In this document: piece after piece, positions 20,763 to 30,735 of the stretch
Layout: every line of letters starts with the position of its first letter
Numbering within the stretch: position 1 is the stretch's first letter
Origin: Asterionellopsis glacialis
Lineage: Eukaryota > Bacillariophyta > Plagiogrammaphyceae > Rhaphoneidales > Asterionellopsidaceae
Assembly: GCA_014885115.2 (NCBI GenBank)
Contig: WKLE02000138.1
Location: forward strand, 1 to 52,701
Length of the DNA: 52,701 bases
Direction: 5' to 3'
Notes under the pieces: generated by a model
Databases searched by the model: none
What the model saw: only the letters and a program-made list of their open reading frames with translations
Told to the model about the DNA's origin: nothing
Position numbers and translations under genes: made by a program

Positions 20763-22679
20763 ATGCCACGTTCCAGCAAAAAAGATAAGTCAAAGAAACG
20801 TCGTCCAAAGGAATTATCACCTTTGACTGCACAATTCGAGGAAGAAAAAGAAGAAGGACAGCAGCCTTCTAATCCCAACCAAAAAGAGAAGAAAGAACCA
20901 AGTAAAAGGGAAGAAAAGGCGTCTAAACGTGCTAGAGCAGAAGAAGAAGATGGTGCAGAAGAGCGTCGTTTAACTTCAATTTTATTTGGTGGTGGCAGTG
21001 CTGGATTTGGTGATGATCAGGATGAAGCAACTGACGAAGACGAAGATGACTATTCAGAAGACGAAGTAGAACAAAACATGGAATTTTTGCCATCACCAGC
21101 AAATACCATGCCTGATGATTTGTTTGAGATTGATCGTACAGGTGGAGACGACGATGAAGACGAGGACGACATAGAAGAAGACGATGATCAAGAATCTGAA
21201 GAAGGCGGCAGTGAAGATGATTTAGAAAAAGAGGACGAAGAAAAGAAAGACAGTTCGTCAAAACCAGCTGGAGCAGCAGCATGGGTCGATGAAGATGATA
21301 AAGATGTATCTATGAATCTTATGGGTACAAATCGTTTACGTAAATTACGAAAATCAAAACACGAAAAGGGTGCTACAGCTTTAGAGGGTGCAGAATTTGA
21401 AGCACGATTACGAAAGCGCTTTGAATATACAACATCAGCAACTGCACGTACAGACTGGGCTGCAATTCCGGAAGAGGAAGACAGAAAAAAAGCTCATGGT
21501 GACGATGACTTCGAAGATGAAGAAAATCTATTGGGGTCGTCAACATCATCCTTGTTGGCTACATCACACAAACATACATTACCACCTCAAATTTTAAATG
21601 TTGTTAGAAGTCAAGATGCCAACCGCACTGATCCTAACAAATCTGTCGTTCAAGCTGTGAACTTTCATCCTGCATCAGATCCTGATCGACCGTTAATGTT
21701 AACTGCGGGCATGGATAAAACGTTACGATTCTTTTTAGTGGATGGTGAAAAGAATCAAAAGATTCATGGGATACATTTTCCTAAATTACCTATATACAGT
21801 GCGTCCTTCTTAGGTTCTTCAGGGAATGTCGTTGTTAGTGGACGTCGACCATTTTTCTATATCTATGATGCAACGGCGGGTAAACTAGATATGATACCCA
21901 AAATCAGTGGACGTAAAGAAAAATCACTAGAAAAACACGTTGTAAGTCCTGATGGTCGGACCATTGCCTTCTTGGCCAATGATGGTTTCATTTCCTTAGT
22001 AAATGCCCATAGCAAACATTGGATTGCTGATTTGAAGATGAATGGAAGTGTTCGTGCTGTGACATTTACGCCTGATGGAGAATATATTCTTGGTAGTGGT
22101 AGTGATGGAGATGTTTACAGGTACGTTGTCAGTTGGAGGACTTGCTCACGGGAAACTTGCAAAGTTCTTCTTTCTTAATTTCTCCTTTCTGTTTGATCTC
22201 CCCTCTCATACGACAGATGGGACCTTCGAAGTCGAAAATGTGTAGAACGATTTTCCAATGAGGATGGAACAATTACATCATCCATGGCTGCATCTTCACG
22301 ACATTTGGCTGTAGGAAGTGAGAGTGGTGTTGTAAATCTGTATTCTGATCGCATGGTAAATTCTTCTTGGAATGCTTCATCATCAATGCAACAAAATAAA
22401 AAAACACCCATCAAGTCCATTATGAATTTACCAACCAGTGCAGATTTTGTACGGTACAATCATGATGGACAAATCTTGGCCATGTCAAGTCGACGTGAAA
22501 AGGATAGTATGAAACTTTTACATGTCCCCACATCTACCGTATTTTCCAATTGGCCTACCTCTAAAACACCATTGAATTATGTTTGGAGTATGGACTTTTC
22601 ACCGGAAAGTCGATTCCTTGCTATTGGAAATGACAAGGGCAAATGTTTGCTATACAAACTATTACATTATCATGACTGA
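20763..22679 (+). CDS. UTP18: U3 snoRNA-associated protein 18 homologue (UTP18), WD40
   Basis: UTP18 is part of the small-subunit processome, acting in nucleolar 18S pre-rRNA processing. Exons are 20763-22120 and 22217-22679 (606 aa). The ATG at 20763 opens a basic stretch (PRSSKKDKSKKRRPK) fitting nucleolar targeting. A long acidic region follows, then the UTP18 landmark AAWVDEDDKDVSMNL with NRLRKLRK, and WD40 repeats from about residue 285 to the end. The splice joins DGDVYR to WDLRSRKCVERF, a typical WD repeat end. Length matches the family. Its promoter contains a block shared with the next gene, aspartate aminotransferase. Confidence 0.88.
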
Positions 22680-23247
22680 AAATAATAGAATGCTACTCTA
22701 GATAGAGAGACTCATTAACTTAGCACAGAATTTCAAAGATCTTTCTCTTTCTTGATGTCTTTTTTCATCGAGATAGAAGAGCGGCAGTGATCTAACAAAC
22801 AAACTAACACATTCTTTAAAAGTTCCTTTTTTTTGACGATAGTGGCGTCCGTCTGCCTGCCCTATCTGAATACATGTTGATTGTGCCGAGCATGTGCGCT
22901 CTGATTGGATATCGGGGTTCTCATCCGTCCATTCGCAAGTATGTCAGATACATCAAGGTATTTACTCTCTAGCTAGTGTAACTAGGAGTACAGGTAGGTC
23001 TCTACTAGAGTAGCTGTTCGCTTCTCTCTCCCTCGCCATCATTCAGCCAGATGATGTGGGTGTGACACAATAGCGACACGAAAAAAATCTTCCGAAACCT
23101 TCGTCTAATCCCAGCCAAATCAAATCCTAGTGTGGGAGTTCGGGCACGTTACCAACAAAAGCAAACCGATATATCTAGAAAATCGATATCGGAATCCATT
23201 GAAACACTAAATAAGAATCATCAATCGCAATCAATCAGGAACTCAAG
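22680..23247. other. Intergenic region between UTP18 and aspartate aminotransferase
   Basis: This is 568 bp without a gene, holding the second copy of the promoter module (22833-22908). A pyrimidine-rich stretch near 23015-23052 also resembles the UTP18 upstream region. Confidence 0.6.
22833..22908 (+). promoter_or_regulatory. Shared promoter module, copy B (aspartate aminotransferase)
   Basis: This 76-bp copy of the block at 20541-20618 differs by one 2-nt deletion and a few substitutions. The shared core is GTGGCGTCCGTCTGCCTGCC, followed by TCTGAATACATG and a terminal CTGATTGG. It lies 340 bp upstream of the ATG. Same-strand arrangement in front of two genes suggests a shared control element or a promoter duplication. 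Confidence 0.75.
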
Positions 23248-24861
23248 ATGATTTTAAATCTTTCCCGTAACCTGTTGACTCGTCAACTTTTGACAAAGAC
23301 GTCATCGAAAGCATCCAAGGCAGCTGCATCAGCTGCCAATGTGCTCAGGCCACGTAATACCATAACTACTAGATCTATGTCTTCTCTTCATTGGAAGGAA
23401 TATCCCATGGCACCAAAGGATCCTATCATTGGGTTAACAGAAATGTACAAAGAAGATGAGTTTGAACACAAAGTGAATGTAGGTGTTGGAGCGTATCGTG
23501 ATGATGCTGGTAAGCCGTATGTCTTACCATGTGTCCGTGAGGCTGAAACTATCCTAATGAATCAACCTAATTTAGATCATGAATATTCAGGTATTGCTGG
23601 TGATCCTAAGTTTGTAGAGTTGTCGTTGAAGTTTGCCTATGGCGAAGATTCAAAGCCTCTTCTCGAGAATCGTATTGGTGGTGTCCAAACATTGAGTGGT
23701 ACAGGTGGTTTACGTGTTTTTGGTGAAATGATTCATAAATTTGGACATAAAGAAATTTATTTGCCTAATCCATCATGGGGTAATCATACACCCATCTTCA
23801 AAAATTCTGGTTTAGAGGTTAAAACATACCGTTATTACGATAAAGAAAATTCAAGTTTGGACTTTGATGGAATGGTACAAGACATTGAAAACATGCCCGA
23901 AGGATCTTGTGTCCTATTACATGCATGTGCGCACAACCCAACCGGGTAAGTAACAGCAAGAAAAAATTGATTGTTACGGATCGGTTTGATACTTGTCTGT
24001 AGAGTATTTCTTTGAGAGTCAACCTCATTATTTGGCAATGGCTGCAAATGTTGCAAACTCTTTCCCTGAAAAATCATACTCAACTTTGCGCCCTCTTCTT
24101 GTCTTTGCTTCAGAATGGATCCTACCATGGAACAATGGAAACAACTCAGTGACACGATTAAAAAACACAATTTACTTCCCTTCTTCGATTGTGCCTACCA
24201 AGGCTTCGCTTCTGGTAACGCACCAAAGGACGCAGCTGCTCTTCGTATGTTTGTTGAAGATGGTCACAACTTGGCATTAGTTCAAAGTTTTTCAAAGAAC
24301 TTTGGTTTGTATGGTCAACGTGTAGGTGCACTGTCTGTTGTAGGTGCTACACCTGAAGAAGCGAAAAGTGTAGAAAGTCAAATGAAGGTTTGCATCCGTC
24401 CCATGTATTCCAATCCACCTCGCCATGGTGCACGTATCGTTTCTACCATTCTTTCAGATGAACGCTTAACCCAGGACTTCATTGATCAATGTAAGGGTAT
24501 GGCAGACCGTATCAATGAAATGCGTACACGACTTGTCTCTGAATTAGATAGTGTAGGATCTGAACGTAATTGGGATCATATTACCAGACAAATTGGTATG
24601 TTTGCCTACAGTGGTCTAAGCAAAGAGCAAGTATTGGAGATGAGAGAAAAGCATCATATTTATTGTACCCTTGATGGAAGAATCAGTATGGCTGTAAGTT
24701 TTATTTTTCTTTGTCGTGTTGCGATATGGTCCACTATGCCTGGTGCACTCCCCCCCCCATGGATACTAATAAATTATCTTTTTTGTTTCAAAATTGCACA
24801 GGGTGTCACAAGTGGAAATGTCGATTACATCGCTGGTGCTATCCATGACGTAACTAAGTAA
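23248..24861 (+). CDS. Aspartate aminotransferase, mitochondrial type
   Basis: A PLP enzyme that exchanges amino groups between aspartate/2-oxoglutarate and oxaloacetate/glutamate, and a component of the malate-aspartate shuttle. Exons are 23248-23945, 24114-24693 and 24802-24861 (445 aa). The first ~45 residues are basic and Ser/Ala-rich (ILNLSRNLLTRQLLTK), as expected of a mitochondrial presequence. Family landmarks are HACAHNPTG, DCAYQGFASG and the PLP lysine Lys294 in SFSKNFGLYGQR. The protein ends GRISMAGVTSGNVDYIA across the last splice. The splice at NPTG joins gg to a, giving NPTGMDPT. Length is normal for the eukaryotic family. Confidence 0.93.
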
Positions 24862-25042
24862 ATGTGAAAGATATCTCAGCGAAAAAAGGAATAAAAGATG
24901 AAAACGGAGTTTGCTTTCTTTTGAACGATTCGTAGTTGACCAATTACTGCATGTAGGTATGACAGGTTGCCACGAAAATGTGATAAAACATAGTTGAAAG
25001 TAATGAAATGTAGCCCAAAAACTTAGGATTATACAGCGCAGC

Positions 25043-26023
25043 TTACGTTTTTTGAATAACCCCACGGCATTGCATGCATACTGGCCACATATCTTTGATG
25101 AAAAACCGTTCTCTTTCTACTTGAACAGCCTCTTTCCCCATTTTCAAAGTTCCAAAGGATTCCATAATATCTCTTTCTGCGTAACGGTGCAAATGGCAAT
25201 TATGAGCAACTAATTGTTGTAAGGGATCAAATGCTGTCTGCTGAACTTCAAAGAACTTTGCAGCAAACTTTTCTTGTGCTTCATCTGGGTCAATAGCTAC
25301 ATGTTCAACATATCCAAATGTACCACCATTAGGTTTTACTAGTCGTTTCATCTCATTGATCGCTTTCTGTGGTTCTGCAACAGAACACAAGGTAAGAAAA
25401 CATAATACAGCATCAAATTGTCCATCTGCAAATGGTAATACTGAAGTTAAATCACCTTGCATAGGATTGAATTTAATAGGGAAATCATGGTTTTTAGATG
25501 ATTGTGTTTTGAACAATTGTAGTACATCATCTTCAACTTGCGATGGTAATTGTTCAATGTCCACTCCTGTCAAATCTAAACCCCCGACTTCTTTTAACAC
25601 TGATAATTCCTCTATAGCTTGATTATATAGTCCTCTTCGTATACTACGGCATTCAGTTCCTATTCCAACTTCTAATACTCGAAGTTGTTGTGGTTGTTGA
25701 CTCGTAGTAGAAGAAGATTTCGCTTTAACTGCCTCCAATAATGTTTGAGTAATCGTTTGTTCCACTTTCTGTTCATGTGGAAGTGGATATGCACCACCTC
25801 TGGAAAGAAGTTCAATTAATTTACTACCAGCAGCTACGCTAACAACTCCAGATATCCCTAATTCAACAACATCACGCCGAGAAAGTCCCGGTGGAGGTGG
25901 GGGTGGTTGCTGTGCTGAAAAGGAATGAGCGGTATGCAAGGACAGTAGTCCCCATAGTAATAACACAACTGCAGAAAAACTACTACGTGTACTCGTTAAC
26001 ATCCACATTGGTGTTAATAGCAT
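25043..26023 (-). CDS. METTL7-like SAM-dependent methyltransferase, probably plastid-targeted
   Basis: One exon, 326 aa. The methyltransferase core begins with VLEVGIGTE (motif I, with Glu where a second Gly is common). It continues through LTGVDIEQL and the stretch DAVLCFLTLCSVAEP plus GGTFGYVEHVA. These last blocks are diagnostic of the METTL7/TMT1 group, whose animal members methylate thiols. The N-terminus has a hydrophobic signal-like segment ending HSFSAQQ, resembling the S/A-F cleavage motif of diatom plastid proteins. A second element, SRRDVVELGISGVVSVAAG, looks like a twin-arginine thylakoid signal. Inference: a plastid or thylakoid methyltransferase. The substrate is unknown. Confidence 0.8.
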   Translation of the reverse strand: MLLTPMWMLTSTRSSFSAVVLLLWGLLSLHTAHSFSAQQPPPPPPGLSRRDVVELGISGVVSVAAGSKLIELLSRGGAYPLPHEQKVEQTITQTLLEAVKAKSSSTTSQQPQQLRVLEVGIGTECRSIRRGLYNQAIEELSVLKEVGGLDLTGVDIEQLPSQVEDDVLQLFKTQSSKNHDFPIKFNPMQGDLTSVLPFADGQFDAVLCFLTLCSVAEPQKAINEMKRLVKPNGGTFGYVEHVAIDPDEAQEKFAAKFFEVQQTAFDPLQQLVAHNCHLHRYAERDIMESFGTLKMGKEAVQVERERFFIKDMWPVCMQCRGVIQKT

Positions 26024-26729
26024 TGTCTTATTCTAACTAGATTACGATTAGCTTCTTCTTGCAATGACGATGGCGATGCCACCGTTCCGCCTTTTCATCC
26101 AACGAACAGTTTCATCTTCCCTCGAACACTCGAGAGAAGAGGACAAAAACAGATACGCAGACAGAACGAGATCTTGCAGAAAGGTATCATTAGTCATGAG
26201 TCATCTTAGTCGTGAACGTTTCATGACTGTTAGGGATAAAAGTAAGGTCGAAGGCCAGAGCTGATCCGGTGCCACTTACTTATTGTTGGCTATTGGAGCA
26301 TTGAATCTGACTATCATCAAAATGTATCTCATTCAACGATACTCAACATTGATTGGTCCAGGATGCATCTCTGCATACGTTTCATCCGGAGGCATAGAAA
26401 GTCATCAGGGAAGATTTGGATCCTTAGATCCACCGTGGATCAGTACTGCCTTTCCTGTAAAATCTACGATACCAGGTACTGTGGAGGTTAACATTTTTTT
26501 ACCGTTATAGTCTCTTACCAGGTATTTGATATAATTGTACCGCCCGACAGACGCAGCGCTAAACGGTGTCTTGGGCGTGGAAAAAAGCATTGCTTGGCTA
26601 CAAGGAGACGTCGGTCGCGCGGGTCGCAAGTTAACAGAGATTGCAACGTTTTCTGTTTCTACGCTCTTGTGTGTATTTGCGTTTCAAGGTACAAGCTCTT
26701 CAGCCGTCCACCAACACCCAACTGCAATC
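26024..26729. other. Divergent promoter region, methyltransferase / VDAC
   Basis: This is 706 bp between divergent genes. It contains two copies of the recurring 9-mer (26470-26478 and 26516-26524). No coding sequence is supported. Confidence 0.6.
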
Positions 26730-27925
26730 ATGGCCACCAAGTTCTCTGATATTGCCAAAGGACCAAAGGGTAAGTTCATCTTGTGATTGTTCGTGAAACA
26801 AAGATGATTGCCGAGAAAAGAAATTCTAATTCATTTTGGAGTTGAAACTGAATGACAACGATTGACCGCAATCAACGGCCCATGTTCATTTTCTGACACT
26901 CTTCTGGAGTCTATTTTCGAAAAGTTGAGCGGTCAGAAAAATGCTACGTGTAGGATTCAGTATTAGTTCTACATAACACACTCCTCTTTTCTTGTCTGAC
27001 GTGAGACGAAAAATGCCAGAATAGAAGAACAAAAAGAGTGTCAAACAAGACAAATTCTGATTGTGTTACGTGGTCACAATGCCTCATGCATGACTTCATC
27101 TCTGCTTCTCCGTCAACAAATATATATGCTTATGAAATGTTTCTGAATAATTCTTGATAACGAACAGACCTTTTGAGTGATGACTACACCAACAAACTTA
27201 GCCTAAAATGCAAGAAGGGTGCAGGTCCCGTTGCTGTCACTATTGAGACTACCCGGGGAAGTGGTGGTGCTCTTTCTTCCAAGATTGGAGGAAAGTTCGC
27301 CTACGCTGGATTAAGCTTCGACAAAGTCCAACACACTGCTGATGGTGGAGCCGTTGTGGAAACTTCTTTTAAGCCTGCTCCAGGAGTTAAGCTCTCCTTC
27401 AAGGGAAACAAGGGAGCTGATCTTGGAATTGATTACACCAAGGGTTCTCTCTACGCTACTGGTACTTTGGATGTTAAGAATATGTCCAAGCTTTCCACTT
27501 CTGCTTGTTACGCAGTCAACTCCAGCATCACTGTTGGAGGAGATGCCTCCTATGCTCTTTCTGGAAAGACTGGTGTTTCTGGGTTCAATGTTGGTGCTAG
27601 CTACAAGACCGGACCTGCCTTTGTTAGTTTGACGACCTCCTCCAAAATGTCTCAATTCAACATTGGACTTCTTTACAAGGTCAATGACTCTATCTCCCTT
27701 GCCTCCTCCACCACTCACTCCTCCGAAAAGACCTGCGATGTTTTGGCTATCGGAGGTTCTTACAAGGCCGACTTTGGTACTATCAAGGCCAAGACTGCAG
27801 GCAGCGGTGTTGTTGAGGCATGCTTGATCAAGGATGTTGCCAATAAGGTTACTTTGACTGCTAGTGGATCTGTCTTGCCTTCTGACATGTCCACCTTCAA
27901 GTACGGTCTTGGACTTACCATGTAA
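26730..27925 (+). CDS. VDAC: Mitochondrial voltage-dependent anion channel (VDAC/porin)
   Basis: A 19-strand beta-barrel of the mitochondrial outer membrane that passes metabolites and ions. Exons are 26730-26769 and 27168-27925 (265 aa). The tiny first exon encodes the amphipathic N-terminal helix (MATKFSDIAKGPK). The splice creates the family start KGPKDLLSDDYTNKL. The rest is Gly/Ser/Thr-rich alternating beta sequence ending YGLGLTM, as usual for porins. Length is slightly under the 275-285 of most VDACs. The intron, at 398 nt, is the longest placed in this window. The antisense open frame here is a shadow of biased codon use. Confidence 0.92.
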
Positions 27926-28230
27926 ATGCAAAAATTTGATTAAGTTAAATTTAGTAGTGATTCTGTGTCAGTTTTGTGGAATCAATTTCTTTTCGGCTGC
28001 GTACCGCCTTTTTTTCGACTCCATAATGTTGATTTTCCTTTGTAATCAAATATTGATCAGTCACATAGCGCTTATCATGGGAGACGAGAATTAAAGAAAT
28101 ATATATGTTTACGCGGGTTATGAGGACGAAAATGATACAGAAGAATGAATTTCAACTACATGGACTAATTTTTAATTTAGGAGCTATGTGTGCAGCACCA
28201 CTGCATATGAATGAATATATCTGTTTGTTC
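27926..28230. other. Convergent intergenic region
   Basis: These are the 3' flanks of VDAC and of the Cys-rich protein gene. AT-rich. I see nothing else in it. Confidence 0.55.
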
Positions 28231-29619
28231 TTACAAAACAGTAGTTGCTGTTATGCCATCTCCGTGAGGTACGAGTTTAGTAATATCCCTATGAAGCTTG
28301 GCAGAATAAGCGAACAATGAAACAACCGACACAGCAAGTACTGCAAGAACACTCTTTTGGACAGACGTATGTTGACGGATGATTTGGATATTCCTTTCAT
28401 CATTGACAGCAAATTCACCCTCCTCGGTGTATGAGTTGAAGACAAGGGAATCAATAAAGGTACAAACATCGTACTCGTTCGCAACTTGATTCTCATAATC
28501 TTGATCCTCCAAATTTTGTTGAATGAATCCATTTTCGATACCATGTTTTGATTCACATTTGGCTGACAATGCATAGATATTTTCACACATTTCGTTCACA
28601 TTGTCGTAATCTTGCTGGTCATTTTCATTTTGTTCTTCTTCATCCTTGGCTTCCATACAACTGACACAATCACTATCAGAATAGGTACTTTCCAACACAT
28701 GATAAGAAAACTTCAAACCTAAAAGATCCTCTGCATCTTGGTCTGTGTAGGGTGTCCAACAATTTTCATCTGCAAATAAGTCAATTAAAATACGTGTTCC
28801 ATCACGACTGCATCGAGGTCCAATATATAATTCAAGTCCGTTGTTATCATCGTCATTCTCAACCTCAAATTTTTGACATTCAATGTATTCAGATGCATCT
28901 ACATACCCATTCTCTTCCAAATCATCATACTTATTACAAACATCTGTACACTCATCACAATCATAATTTTCGTCATACCCATCACCATCTTCATCGCATG
29001 CATCCTCACACTTATCACACATGTTTTCAACGACTTCCTGTTGACCTTGTACCAATGCTTGAAGGTAATCTTCGACCTCTGTATTTGTGTTCCAGAGCAT
29101 TAGTGAGGTAAAGAAATTCAAGTGAAGTAGATTTTAGAATAATCCTTTTTTCTTGACAGAAATAGCAACAGCGGTGTCCTTCCCTGCTAGAGAAATAATC
29201 TTTCTCCCTGAAATCAACTCACCTGCAACGTATTCACCATATTTGGAATCACATTCTCCACAGCTCGAGCTGGGGCAAAGTCGGTACACTACAAATTGCT
29301 TCACAGCCAATACGGAATCATACTCTTCATTTTCCGCAATTTCATCATCATACATTTTAACATATTGACATTTACCATAACGAATCGAATATTCAGAGAG
29401 ATCATATAAAAAATCACCATTTTCATTCTCATAACCACCAAAATCGTAATTGTATTGATAATTGTATACATTTTCCTCCCTACGTTGCTTTTGTGGATTT
29501 GTCTTCTTGGTTGGTACCAAGCTCGAGGAAGATGATTCAACGGCAACAACACTGGTTGTTGTCACGGTGGAAAACAAAAGTGCCAAAAAGGCATTGGACC
29601 GCCAATGATGAAACATCAT
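28231..29619 (-). CDS. Acidic Cys-rich secretory-pathway membrane protein, function unknown
   Basis: I do not recognise a named family, although this architecture seems common in diatoms. Exons are 29619-29223 and 29078-28231 (414 aa). The ATG at 29619 precedes a signal peptide (core FLALLFSTVTTTSVVAV). A Tyr/Asn/Asp-rich segment follows, then Cys pairs: RLCPSSSCGEC, MCDKCEDAC, YDCDECTDVC and DCVSC. The sequence is strongly acidic throughout. Near the C-terminus a single hydrophobic segment (SVLAVLAVSVVSLFAY) is followed by a short tail. This implies a type I membrane protein with a disulfide-rich lumenal or extracellular part. The splice joins YGEYVA to EVEDYLQAL. Acidic residues near the Cys pairs could bind calcium, but no canonical EF-hand is visible. 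Confidence 0.72.
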
Positions 29620-30735
29620 TGTCGATACTTTTTTTTCTGTTGAGAGGGATTTTTTGATCAAATGACAAGTTTCACGATCATGCTGCTACCTCAGTACGAG
29701 TAACCCTTACCAGGTACACAATTTCACACGAGGAGAATTTCAAAGTTGTGTTCGTACAGATTTTCCATACTGTACGGTTGTTCAGTTTTCAAACGTTAAC
29801 CGTCATAAGAGAGATTCTTGTATTATTTGTTATTTGACTCCGATAGATCCATTCTCCACGTAGTACCCCTGCGCGCACCAGACACATACGGAAACGCGGA
29901 TGAAATGAAGAAGCTTTGGATATTTTTGCTTTCGCGTGCCGCCGTACTAGGTAATCCTCACTTCTGTCAAGTGACACTCCAGGTCGTCAGATGATAGGTA
30001 AGATAATATCTTTTTTTACGAAAAAGTCCATATCAAATTTCACGCATGTGAATTCTATATTCTTCAAACAAATTGGATGGCTGAAATTTACAAAGTTTTG
30101 ATATACTACTACGGCTATCGGTTGTAGGACTAGGAATACCAGGTACCTGGTAGGGTGCTCTCTAGTAGAGGACCTAGTCTGCTACACGCCCATGAAGAAA
30201 GCATACTCGATTGCAAAGCTGATATTCGCATCTCTGGCGACCGTTCCTGGTACCTGGTACATGCCATTTGAAAGCAACGTCACTACTAGGAGTCCTACTG
30301 CGTAGCTTGTGTATGAATCTGCTCCTGCACTATTATTTATTAGAGAACATCAACATCATCTTGATCTTTCAGTAGTTAGAAGAGCCGAGACAACACACTA
30401 CTGACAACAAATCCGTCGACAAAATTTGGTAAGCACTGGTGTCTGGTGCCACTCATTACCGTTGCATGCCTATCTAATAAATGCAATCACAGAAAGTATA
30501 CGATTTCCCCGGGGCAAGCATAAGCGCAAATAGCAAAATATTTCGTGTCATTATTTTTATAGAGAGAATTTGAATCTCGAATATTGAGGATCGCAGGATC
30601 GCAGTGCAGAGATAAACATTTTCGAAAAAATAACTGAGTTGCGAAATAGACTCTTGTTGGTATTTTTTCCCGGTTTGCACCGTCATCTCCTTAGTATATT
30701 GTGGAAGTAAGACTAGTCCTTAAAGTGTGAAGAGA
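29620..30735. other. Divergent intergenic region upstream of the glucan transglycosylase
   Basis: This is 1.1 kb with no supported gene. It has four copies of the recurring 9-mer (29708-29716, 30137-30145, 30144-30152 and 30251-30259). Two of them overlap to form the perfect 16-bp palindrome TACCAGGTACCTGGTA at 30137-30152. Confidence 0.65.

Noticed and set aside
27311..27931. 206-codon minus-strand open frame over the VDAC gene
   Set aside because: It is antisense to a well-supported porin with biased codons; the translated sequence is Ser/Gly-rich and has no family features.
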